Assembly: GCA_900544705.1 (NCBI GenBank)
Contig: UQWH01000068.1
Span: forward strand, 1-9,711
DNA length: 9,711 nucleotides
Source of the DNA: an uncultured Eubacteriales bacterium
GTDB lineage: Bacteria; Bacillota; Clostridia; Oscillospirales; Oscillospiraceae
Direction of reading: 5' to 3'
This document shows, piece after piece, positions 1 through 5,667 of the stretch. The notes beneath the pieces were generated by a model that was not told the DNA's origin, did no database searches, and saw only the letters and a list, made by a program, of their open reading frames with translations. A program made the position numbers and the translations under genes. Within the stretch, counting starts at the first letter, position 1; the number at the start of each line of letters is the position of its first letter.

Positions 1-258
1 GTGCTGGGCGGCATCCGCAAGACCTCGGATCTGCTGAAAAGCGGGAAGCTCGTGATCTGCGCGACCTGCCGCGACTGCCTGCGCGAAATGGAGCAGTACG
101 TGTGGGATCTGAACGCAGGACGCGACGCGGTCAAGAAGGAGCACGATCACGCGATGGACGACATGCGCTATTTTGCCGCGACGGTGCTGTCCGGGCCGGG
201 CGGCGCGGCGGTGGCAGCGCGCGCCGTGCGGCGGCCCGCGGGGCGAGGAAATTTTTAA
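1..258 (+). CDS. Phage terminase large subunit, C-terminal fragment (cut by window start)
   Basis: This is the last 85 codons of a gene that begins before the window; the frame is open from base 1 and stops with TAA. The terminase large subunit is the motor that cuts and pumps phage DNA into the empty head through the portal. What is visible matches the end of the RNase H-like nuclease domain: a segment WDLNAGRDAVKKEHDHAMDD followed by MRYF, the 'DHAMDxxRY' pattern that closes this domain in many large terminases, with the acidic residues that would complete the metal site. The final ~25 residues are Gly/Ala/Arg-rich and look like a disordered tail. It lies directly upstream of a portal gene, as expected for the terminase-portal-protease-capsid order. 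The ATPase half is not in view, so whether the gene is intact cannot be judged. Confidence 0.82.
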   Translation: MLGGIRKTSDLLKSGKLVICATCRDCLREMEQYVWDLNAGRDAVKKEHDHAMDDMRYFAATVLSGPGGAAVAARAVRRPAGRGNF

Positions 259-260
259 GG

Positions 261-291
261 GATAATACGCGGAAGCGTTTATCATATTTTT
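261..291 (+). terminator. Weak hairpin plus T-run between terminase and portal (terminator or attenuator-like)
   Basis: GATAATACGC (261-270) can pair with GCGTTTATC (275-283) with one bulged T and a GGAA tetraloop, and is followed by ATATTTTT. The shape is that of a modest intrinsic terminator placed just ahead of the portal ribosome binding site. Because the genes downstream clearly belong to the same module, partial read-through (attenuation) is more likely than a full stop. The stem is short and AU-containing, so a chance origin is possible. Confidence 0.35.
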
Positions 292-295
292 CCCG

Positions 296-303
296 AAAGG
301 AGG
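296..303 (+). promoter_or_regulatory. Strong ribosome binding site that sets the TTG start of the portal gene
   Basis: AAAGGAGG matches the anti-Shine-Dalgarno sequence perfectly and sits 7 bases before TTG at 311. There is no ATG or GTG at a suitable distance, so the strong site decides for a TTG start. Confidence 0.75.
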
Positions 304-310
304 AGGAAGT

Positions 311-1441
311 TTGAAAGCAAAACGTGCAAAAACCCAGCCTGCGGCGGCGACGCAGCTGCGCAGCGGGCAGGGACATCCCTTCGCATCCCTGCGCTCCTAT
401 ATGCCGCTGGGCGGCGGGGAGTACCGTCTGTATCAGTCCCTGCGGGAGGCGCTGCCCGTGCTCGACGCCGCCATCGAAAAGCTGGTGCGTCTGAGCGGGA
501 GCATGAGCGTCGTCTGCGAGAATCCCGCGGCACAGAAGGGGCTGACGGAATTCCTGCGCACCGTGCCCTGCGGGCGGGGGCAGCGGGGCATCGACAGCTT
601 TCTGTCGGCCTATCTCGGAAGCCTTCTGACCTACGGGCGCGCAGTGGGCGAGATGATCGTCTCACAGGGACGGCTCGCGGCGGTGTGCTGGGGCGATGTG
701 GCGCAGCTTCAGGTGGAGGAGGGCGACAGCCCGCTGGAGTTTGCCCTCTGCGCCTATGACGAGAACGGCACGCTGCGGCGGCTGCCGTACCAGCATCTGC
801 TGCTGTTCACCACGCTCAACCCGGAGCCGGCCAACCCCTACGGCGTTTCCCTGCTGCGCAGTATGCCCTTTCTGGCGGACATCCTGCTGAAGATCTACAA
901 CACCATCGGCGTCAACTGGGAGCGCGCGGGCAACGTCCGCTACGCGGTCGTGTGCAAGCCGGATGCGGCCGACCGCGGCAGCGCCTCCGAGCGCGCCGAG
1001 GCCATCGCGCAGGAGTGGTCGGAGGCCATGCAGGACGCCAAGAACGGCGTGGTGCGGGACTTCGTCGCGGTGGGGGACGTGTCCGTCAAGGTCATCGGCG
1101 CGGACGGGCAAATTCTGGACTCGGAGGTGCCGGTGCGCCAGATCATGGAGCAGCTCGTCGCCAAGACCGGTCTGCCGCCCTTCCTGCTGGGCCTGAGCTG
1201 GTCGACGACCGAGCGCATGAGCAAGCAGCAGGCGGATATGCTGACGAGCGAGCTGTGGTCCATCCGCCGCACGGTGGAGCCGGCGCTGCACCGCATCTGC
1301 GAGCTGTGGCTGCGACTCAACGGCTTCGGCGGCGGCGCGGAGATCGTCTGGGAGGATATCTCGCTACAGGATCTTGTGGAAGAGGCGCAGGCGCAGCTCT
1401 ACCGCGCGCAGGCGCAGAAGCTGAATTCTGAAAAAGGTTAG
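311..1441 (+). CDS. Phage portal protein
   Basis: A 376-residue protein, within the usual range for compact portal proteins. Portals form the dodecameric ring at one capsid vertex; DNA enters through it and the neck attaches to it. Visible features are an N-terminal basic disordered stretch (1-20), a mixed alpha/beta body with 'YGRAVGEMIV' (108-117) and 'LLLFTTLNPEPANPYGVSLL' (163-182), where the PxGxSLL signature is typical of portal crown/wing domains, and then a long helix (183-205). Next comes 'KTGLPPFLLGLSWSTTERMS' (285-304), the 'glPpfllg' segment commonly seen in portals before the tunnel helix, followed by long C-terminal helices ending in an Ala/Gln-rich barrel-like tail (352-371). 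It sits between terminase and prohead protease. The TTG start follows a perfect ribosome binding site. The exact portal subfamily is not clear by eye. Confidence 0.85.
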   Translation: MKAKRAKTQPAAATQLRSGQGHPFASLRSYMPLGGGEYRLYQSLREALPVLDAAIEKLVRLSGSMSVVCENPAAQKGLTEFLRTVPCGRGQRGIDSFLSAYLGSLLTYGRAVGEMIVSQGRLAAVCWGDVAQLQVEEGDSPLEFALCAYDENGTLRRLPYQHLLLFTTLNPEPANPYGVSLLRSMPFLADILLKIYNTIGVNWERAGNVRYAVVCKPDAADRGSASERAEAIAQEWSEAMQDAKNGVVRDFVAVGDVSVKVIGADGQILDSEVPVRQIMEQLVAKTGLPPFLLGLSWSTTERMSKQQADMLTSELWSIRRTVEPALHRICELWLRLNGFGGGAEIVWEDISLQDLVEEAQAQLYRAQAQKLNSEKG

Positions 1442-1449
1442 GAAGGTGG
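1441..1449 (+). promoter_or_regulatory. Ribosome binding site in front of an AUC start codon
   Basis: GGAAGGTGG, containing a one-mismatch version of AAGGAGG, overlaps the last base of the portal stop codon. It lies 6 bases before ATC at 1456. No ATG, GTG or TTG in this frame occurs between the upstream in-frame stop (1429-1431) and GTG at 1732, so this site points to initiation at ATC. Confidence 0.6.
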
Positions 1450-1455
1450 TTCGTT

Positions 1456-2364
1456 ATCAAACTCTGTAAGGAAGCCCGTCTGACAAGCTCCGGTACGCCG
1501 GACGGCGGGCAGCTCGAAAAAATCAACCGCTATGCAAAGTCGCCGCTGACGGCCGAGGAGGTCTACTGCTTCCGCGTCCGGCTGTGCGACGACCAGCCCG
1601 ACCGGGACTTTGAGCGTTTCGACACCGGGGCGCTGGAAAAACTCGCGGCGCTGTTTCTCGGCAAGACCGGCATCTGCGACCATGAGTGGTCCACGCAGCG
1701 GCAGGTCGCGCGCATTTTTGACACGGAGGTCGTGCGGGACGGCCAGGCGTCCTGCCTGATCGCGCACGCCTATCTGCTGCGGTCGGAGAAAAACGCCGCG
1801 CTGATCGAGGAGATCGAGGGCGGCATCAAGAAGGAGGTTTCCGTGGGCTGCGCAATGGCAAGGTCCTATTGCTCAGTCTGCGGGGCGGAGTACGGCTCCT
1901 GCGCGCACCGCAAGGGCGTCACTTATGACGGAAAGCTGTGTTTGGCGGTGCTGGCGGAACCTACGGACGCCTATGAATTCTCCTTTGTTGCCGTTCCGGC
2001 GCAGCGGGAGGCGGGCGTACTTAAGGCAATGAAGGGAGGGAAACCCATGACCCTCAAGGAGCTGGTCGAGCGCAGCGGAGACGGCGCACTCCAAACCGCG
2101 CTGCACACGCTGGAGGAGGATGCGGCCTTCGGCCGCGCACAGCGCGGAGAGATGGAAAAGGAAGTCGTTTCTCTGGGGCTGCTGCTGGACTTCGGCGCGT
2201 CCGAGGCGGTCCTGAAAAAGGCCGCCGCCGCGCTGGACGGCGAGGCGCTGTGCGCCTGGCGGAAGGAGATGCGGGAAAAGGCTGCTGAACTTTTCCCGCC
2301 GCAGGCGCAGCTTCCCGCTGCGGGAAGCGGACAACCGGCGGTGGAGGCCGCCTACATGATCTGA
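1456..2364 (+). CDS. Phage prohead (capsid maturation) protease with C-terminal scaffold-like tail; AUC start
   Basis: Prohead proteases cleave scaffold and capsid N-terminal parts during head maturation. Read from ATC at 1456 the product is 302 residues. The fold signature of the HK97/herpes-type serine protease family is visible: a first strand 'VYCFRVRLCDDQPDRDFERF' (36-55), 'GKTGICDHEWS' with His76, 'KKEVSVG' with Ser129, and a closing 'EFSFVAVPAQREAGV' (174-188). His76 and Ser129 are the likely catalytic pair. Between them and the closing strand is a Cys/His cluster C139-x2-C142-x6-C149-x-H151. Residues 189-302 are Ala/Glu/Leu-rich and helical, like a fused scaffold (delta) segment. The only conventional start, GTG at 1732, would be residue 93 and would remove His76, so it cannot be the true start of an active enzyme. 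It begins 14 bases after the portal stop codon. Confidence 0.82.
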   Translation: MKLCKEARLTSSGTPDGGQLEKINRYAKSPLTAEEVYCFRVRLCDDQPDRDFERFDTGALEKLAALFLGKTGICDHEWSTQRQVARIFDTEVVRDGQASCLIAHAYLLRSEKNAALIEEIEGGIKKEVSVGCAMARSYCSVCGAEYGSCAHRKGVTYDGKLCLAVLAEPTDAYEFSFVAVPAQREAGVLKAMKGGKPMTLKELVERSGDGALQTALHTLEEDAAFGRAQRGEMEKEVVSLGLLLDFGASEAVLKKAAAALDGEALCAWRKEMREKAAELFPPQAQLPAAGSGQPAVEAAYMI

Positions 2365-2387
2365 GGAAGCGCTGATGCGGCGCTTCC
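2365..2387 (+). other. Small hairpin between protease and decoration genes
   Basis: GGAAGCGC (2365-2372) pairs perfectly with GCGCTTCC (2380-2387), loop TGATGCG, starting right after the protease stop. It is followed by an A-run rather than a T-run, so it is not a plus-strand terminator. It could protect the 5' end of a processed decoration/capsid message, which would fit the need for many copies of those proteins. It could also be chance in GC-rich DNA. Confidence 0.35.
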
Positions 2388-2413
2388 CGAAAAAAATCAG
2401 GAGGTAAACTTTT

Positions 2414-2758
2414 ATGGCATTTTCTTTTGATTCCATCGGAGAAAGAATCGTGAGCTTCAAGGCAGCTACGAATGCAGACATCGACTATCCCTGCGCAGTG
2501 ACCGACAACGACACCGTCGGCGAGCCGGCGGATCAGGGCGATATTATCGGCGTGGTCAGGAGCGTCTGCAACGGCATCGCCGGCGTGGTCGTTTCCGGCT
2601 GCATCACCCTGCCCTACACCGGTACGGCGCCCACCTGCGGCTACCAGACGCTGGGCTACGACAACGACACGTCCAGCATGAAGGTCATTTCCGGCTGCAA
2701 GAGCTATCTCGTCGTACACGTGGACACCACCGAAAAGACCGTCACATTCTTTCTGTAA
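2414..2758 (+). CDS. Probable capsid decoration (cement) protein
   Basis: A 114-residue protein with a strong ribosome binding site (AGGAGGT, 8 bases before ATG). It is nearly all beta-strand prone, with a start 'MAFSFDSIGERIVSFKA', a turn-rich centre 'TDNDTVGEPADQGDIIGVV' and later strands around 'GVVVSGCITLPYTG'. The 'GEPADQGDIIGVV' segment, meaning a value to be set, turned on or passed through, resembles small head-stabilising proteins encoded immediately upstream of major capsid genes (lambda gpD-like position, DUF2190-like appearance). Assignment rests mainly on size, composition and location between protease and capsid. It could alternatively be another minor head protein. Its two flanking genes are secure head genes, so a role in the capsid is likely, and the strong translation signal fits an abundant protein. 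Confidence 0.62.
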   Translation: MAFSFDSIGERIVSFKAATNADIDYPCAVTDNDTVGEPADQGDIIGVVRSVCNGIAGVVVSGCITLPYTGTAPTCGYQTLGYDNDTSSMKVISGCKSYLVVHVDTTEKTVTFFL

Positions 2759-2777
2759 ATCGTAAGGAGGCTTTATT

Positions 2778-3803
2778 ATGGCATTTGATCACATTCGTCT
2801 GGAAAAGGGCATGTACCGCGAGAGAGGCAAGACCTTCACGCAGGTGCTTGAGCGCCTCGACCCGTCCGAAAACTACAAGGGCACCGCTTTTGAAGGCACC
2901 GACGCCTTCCAGCGTCAGCTCAAGCGCTTCGACATCCGCGTCAAGGGCGCGGGCTCGGATATGGTGGAAAAGTTCTTCTCCACCTACGAATCCGCCGTAC
3001 TGTTCCCGGAGTTTATCTCCCGCGTCGTCAAGCAGGGCATGGAGGAGGCAAATATCCTGCCGCTGATCACCGCGACGGTCACCGACATCGACTCCATGGA
3101 TTACAGAAGCATCTATTCCGTCCCCGGAGAGGAGAAAAAGCGCCTAGCCGATGTGGCCGAGGGTGCCGACATCCCCGCGACCACGGTCAAGACCAGAAGT
3201 CACCTGGTCAGACTGAATAAGCGCGGCCGGATGCTCGTGGCATCCTATGAGGCGCTGCGCTTCCAGAAGCTCGACCTGTTCTCCGTGATGCTGCGGCAGA
3301 TCGGCTCGTACATCCAGAAAATGCTTCTGGACGACGCCGTGAACGTCCTGATCAAGGGCGACGGCAACGGCAACGCCGCGACTACCTACACCATCGGCAC
3401 CAAGCCCATCTCCGGCACCAGAGGGACGCTGACCTATGCACAGCTTGTGGAATTCTGGGCGCAGTTCGCCCCCTTTGAGATGAACACCATGCTCGTCGGC
3501 AACGACACGATCGTGTCCCTGCTCAAGCTGAGCGAATTCCAGAATCCGCTGACCGGCCTGAACTTCCAGGGTACCGGCAAGCTGTCCTCCCCGCTCGGTG
3601 CGGATCTGCTGCGTACCGGCGCCGTGCCCGACGGAAAGATCCTCGCCTTCGACAAGAACTGTGCGCTGGAGATGGTGCGCGCGGGCGACGTCTGCGTGGA
3701 ATATGACAAGCTGATCGACCGCCAGCTGGAACGCGCGTCCATCACGACGATCTCCGGCTTCGCCAAGATCTGCGACGACGCGGCGAACGTTCTTGCGATC
3801 TGA
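2778..3803 (+). CDS. Phage major capsid protein (HK97-fold type)
   Basis: A 341-residue protein with a strong ribosome binding site (AAGGAGG, 8 bases before ATG). The layout fits an HK97-type capsid protein: a charged N-terminal arm (1-60), a region 'FSTYESAVLFPEFISRVVKQ' (67-86) as often starts the mature shell domain, a strand/loop part 'VTDIDSMDYRSIYSVPGE' (101-118) that would be the E-loop area, and 'VKTRSHLVRLNKRGRMLVAS' (137-156). A long spine helix (about 160-192) follows, running into 'LIKGDGNGNA' (191-200), a very common capsid motif after the spine helix. The C-terminal 'CALEMVRAGDVCVEYDKLID' stretch and 'ISGFAKICDDAANVLAI' end are typical of the axial domain. It follows protease and decoration genes, completing the head set. 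The N-terminal arm may be trimmed by the protease; no cleavage site can be named. Confidence 0.88.
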   Translation: MAFDHIRLEKGMYRERGKTFTQVLERLDPSENYKGTAFEGTDAFQRQLKRFDIRVKGAGSDMVEKFFSTYESAVLFPEFISRVVKQGMEEANILPLITATVTDIDSMDYRSIYSVPGEEKKRLADVAEGADIPATTVKTRSHLVRLNKRGRMLVASYEALRFQKLDLFSVMLRQIGSYIQKMLLDDAVNVLIKGDGNGNAATTYTIGTKPISGTRGTLTYAQLVEFWAQFAPFEMNTMLVGNDTIVSLLKLSEFQNPLTGLNFQGTGKLSSPLGADLLRTGAVPDGKILAFDKNCALEMVRAGDVCVEYDKLIDRQLERASITTISGFAKICDDAANVLAI

Positions 3804-3804
3804 T

Positions 3805-4155
3805 ATGAGTCTGCAAACCGACATCCAAACGGCGGCCTCGCAGATCGTAGGCGCGCTCCCTGCCGGCGAGGAGACCCTGCTGTACACGCTCTGCGATGCG
3901 GCAATGCAGGAATTGCAGCGCCGCCTGCGGCCGGGCGTCACGCCGGAGGACTGCGGCAAGTGCTTTACGGCGGCGGCCGCGCTGACGGCGGTTTCGCTCT
4001 TCCGCGCGGCGCAGGAGGGCGAGGTTTCCGAGTTCGGCGCGGCAGGCCTGTCCGTGAAGCTGCACGCCGACGGCGGCGCGATGCGGAAGCTGGCCGAGGA
4101 GCTGCTGGCGCCATGGTGCGACGGCGGCACCGCATTCCGGGGGGTCCGGGCGTGA
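3805..4155 (+). CDS. Phage head-tail connector (adaptor-like) protein
   Basis: A 116-residue mostly helical protein. Its ATG lies one base after the capsid stop codon, so translation is probably coupled to capsid. A TTG 12 bases further upstream in frame overlaps the capsid gene and is not needed. Content: helix 'TDIQTAASQIVGALPAGEE' near the start, a middle helix 'LYTLCDAAMQELQRRLRPG', then 'FTAAAALTAVSLFRAAQEGE', and a short beta turn 'FGAAGLSVKLH'. The C-terminus is 'LAEELLAPWCDGGTAFRGVRA', a segment often seen at the end of adaptor proteins ('l..Ll.P...d..f.f.GVrg'). In this position, right after the capsid gene, adaptor proteins that dock on the portal are the usual finding. Family assignment is by position, size and pattern, not by a unique motif. 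Confidence 0.66.
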   Translation: MSLQTDIQTAASQIVGALPAGEETLLYTLCDAAMQELQRRLRPGVTPEDCGKCFTAAAALTAVSLFRAAQEGEVSEFGAAGLSVKLHADGGAMRKLAEELLAPWCDGGTAFRGVRA

Positions 4156-4490
4156 AGGAACGGATCGAACGGATGCTCGCGCGCTTCGGCCGCGCCGTGA
4201 CGCTTCACAAGTCCGACGGCACCGGCGCTTCGGCCATCGGCCTGCTGGAGCCGGTGACCTCCAAAAGTATGCAGGCCATGCAGAAAGAAATACCCGGCGC
4301 GGGAGTCATCCCGCCCGGGCAGTACCTCTACATCGGCAGGGCGGGGGAGGCTCTGGACGCGGTGGAGTACATGACCGTGGGGGATGGAACTTATCTGATC
4401 CGGCGCTGGGATAAGGTCTATTATCAGGACAAGGCAGTGTTTCTCTGGGCGCTGTGCGTGAAAAGCGGGGAGGAAGAAGCATGGACCTGA
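4152..4490 (+). CDS. Phage head closure (stopper-like) protein
   Basis: A 112-residue protein that starts with GTG overlapping the previous stop (GTGA), so it is very likely translationally coupled. It begins with a short helix 'VKERIERMLARFGRAVTLHK', then is beta-rich: 'AIGLLEPVTSKSMQAMQKEI', 'GQYLYIGRAGEALD', 'MTVGDGTYLIRRWDKVYYQD', 'AVFLWALCVKSG'. Short helix plus small barrel, with a repeated 'G..Y' pattern and a 'D.v.Y.d' turn, is the layout of head-closure or stopper proteins that seal the filled head and receive the tail. The open frame extends further upstream inside the previous gene, but that part is a shadow. Position is third after capsid-adaptor, as in many myo- and siphophages. 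Confidence 0.62.
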   Translation: MKERIERMLARFGRAVTLHKSDGTGASAIGLLEPVTSKSMQAMQKEIPGAGVIPPGQYLYIGRAGEALDAVEYMTVGDGTYLIRRWDKVYYQDKAVFLWALCVKSGEEEAWT

Positions 4491-4915
4491 GCGCTAAAAT
4501 GCTGCAATGGCTGACGCAGCAGGGCTTCCACGCGGTGCGTGCGGGGAACACCGCGCTGTTTCCGCGGCTGAAAAGTTATCTCGTCGCCGTCGGCCCCGGC
4601 AAAACGGAAACAAAGCGGACGCTGATCTCGACCTATCTCGGTGCGGACGGGGAGGGAAACCGATACTTCGGGCGGCTGCTTTCGACGGAGCTGACGCTGG
4701 AGGTCTTCTCGGCGCAGGCGCAGGGGGCAGCGCTGTGTGAGGAGAAGGCGGAGGCGCTTCTGCGGGCGGTGCAGCGTGACGGCGCGCCCTTCCGCTGCAC
4801 GGGGATCGCCGCCGGGCAGACGAGCTATGACGCAAAGGCGGACTGCTTCCGTAAAACCGTTACCGTAACGGGCGACGTGTGGATGTATTACGCCAGTGAG
4901 GAGGCGGGAACATGA
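4481..4915 (+). CDS. Phage tail terminator / neck-like protein
   Basis: A 144-residue protein starting at ATG 4481 inside the end of the previous gene (overlap 10 bases), with GGGGAGGAAG upstream as ribosome binding site. An in-frame GTG further upstream is not supported. It opens with an amphipathic helix 'LSAKMLQWLTQQGFHAVRAG', then 'RLKSYLVAVGPGK', strands 'LLSTELTLEVFSAQAQGAAL', a helix 'CEEKAEALLRAVQRDG', and a closing beta pair 'YDAKADCFRKTVTVTGDVWM'. The order helix, strand, helix, 'yd...d.f...v.v' is typical of tail terminator proteins (lambda gpU-like), which cap the tail tube and stop its growth. It comes directly before the tube-like gene. Sequence evidence is pattern-level only, so a different neck function is possible. 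Confidence 0.6.
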   Translation: MDLSAKMLQWLTQQGFHAVRAGNTALFPRLKSYLVAVGPGKTETKRTLISTYLGADGEGNRYFGRLLSTELTLEVFSAQAQGAALCEEKAEALLRAVQRDGAPFRCTGIAAGQTSYDAKADCFRKTVTVTGDVWMYYASEEAGT

Positions 4916-5313
4916 CGGAACCGGTGTTTTTCCCGGAACGCGGACTGACCGTCTGCTTTGGCGGCAAGCAGACGGCGGCAGTGCAGAGCTATCAGATCCG
5001 CTGCACCGCCGCGCGCGAGCCGGTCTACGGCTTCTGGGACAGCGAGGTGAGCGGGATCCTGCCGGGGAAGCGGCGCTACGAGGTGACGCTGCGGCGCATC
5101 TATCCCATCCTGCCCGGCCTGAACGACGGCATTTCCCTGTTCGACCTGCAGAATTTTACGGCGACGATCAAGCATCACGGGCGGACGGTCACATTTTCCG
5201 GCTGCGAATGGATCTCCATCCGGGAAAACGCAGACCCGGAGCAGCCCGTGATCGAAGAGATGGTTTTCGTCGCCGGCACGCGCAGCGTGCAGACGGATGG
5301 AGAGGAGGCATGA
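4912..5313 (+). CDS. Small tail protein, probably tail tube-like
   Basis: A 133-residue protein, starting with an ATGA overlap on the previous stop. Content is almost entirely beta: 'GLTVCFGGKQTAAVQSYQIR', 'REPVYGFWDSEVSGILPGKR', 'RYEVTLRRIYPILPG', 'ISLFDLQNFTATIKHHGRTV', 'TFSGCEWISIREN', 'VIEEMVFVAGTRSV'. The pattern 'v.sy.ir..a.ePvygf....sgilpGk..Y.v.L.R.y' followed by a 'vtfsgc.w.si.e......ieE.vfvA' ending is like small tube or tube-associated phage proteins: a two-sheet barrel with a long loop. Its place, after a terminator-like gene and before the N-like/hub pair, also suits a tube. No family is certain; it could be a baseplate ring protein instead. Whether it polymerises cannot be told from sequence. 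Confidence 0.5.
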   Translation: MTEPVFFPERGLTVCFGGKQTAAVQSYQIRCTAAREPVYGFWDSEVSGILPGKRRYEVTLRRIYPILPGLNDGISLFDLQNFTATIKHHGRTVTFSGCEWISIRENADPEQPVIEEMVFVAGTRSVQTDGEEA

Positions 5314-5316
5314 CGA

Positions 5317-5667
5317 ATGCAAACGCTGATGAAGTTCAGCACCTTTACGTGGCCGAATAACCCGACAAGCTGCCATGTGACGCAAAAGTGCCGCATCGTG
5401 CAGCACCAGTACCTCAACGGGCTGTGGTGCACACAGGAGTTCGGCTACGCGCCGCGGATCTATTCCGGCGAGGGCGTGTTCTTCGGCGATTCGGCCAAGG
5501 CGAACCTGCACAGCCTGCTGTCGCTTTTCCGGGAGGGCGGCATCGGCATGGTGCGGCATCCCCAGTGGGGGAACATCAATGTCTACCCGCAGGAGCTGGA
5601 CTACTGGCTGGAGCCGGAGGAGAACTGCATCCATTACCGTTTCTCCTTTCTGGAGGCGCCGATATGA
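5317..5667 (+). CDS. Stand-alone DNA circularisation N-terminal-domain-like tail protein (Mu gpN-type)
   Basis: A 116-residue protein whose ATG follows the previous stop by 3 bases, with AGAGGAGG 8 bases upstream. It matches the DNA circularisation protein N-terminal domain pattern (Mu gpN family): 'RIVQHQYLNGLWCTQEFGYA' then 'PRIYSGEGVFFGDSAKANLH', with 'GD...anl.sLl.lf..GG.G' before the key 'MVRHPQWGNINVYPQELDYW' (the family has 'l.HP..G...V'), ending in 'CIHYRFSFLEAPI', which parallels the family's 'F.FvEa' end. The usual proteins are several hundred residues long; here only the first domain exists. In Mu-like phages gpN is a baseplate-hub/tail protein next to gpP, and here the next gene is a gpP-like hub. 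The name 'DNA circularisation' is historical, and a structural baseplate role is more likely. Confidence 0.68.
   Translation: MQTLMKFSTFTWPNNPTSCHVTQKCRIVQHQYLNGLWCTQEFGYAPRIYSGEGVFFGDSAKANLHSLLSLFREGGIGMVRHPQWGNINVYPQELDYWLEPEENCIHYRFSFLEAPI

Noticed and set aside
3144..4208. Minus-strand open frame of 354 codons opposite capsid and connector genes
   Set aside because: Low-complexity Arg/Ser/Ala/His product, antisense to secure head genes.
5310..5363. Tiny plus-strand frame MTNANADEVQHLYVAE starting with ATGA
   Set aside because: Overlaps the N-domain gene in another frame and is too short; the strong ribosome binding site serves ATG 5317 better.
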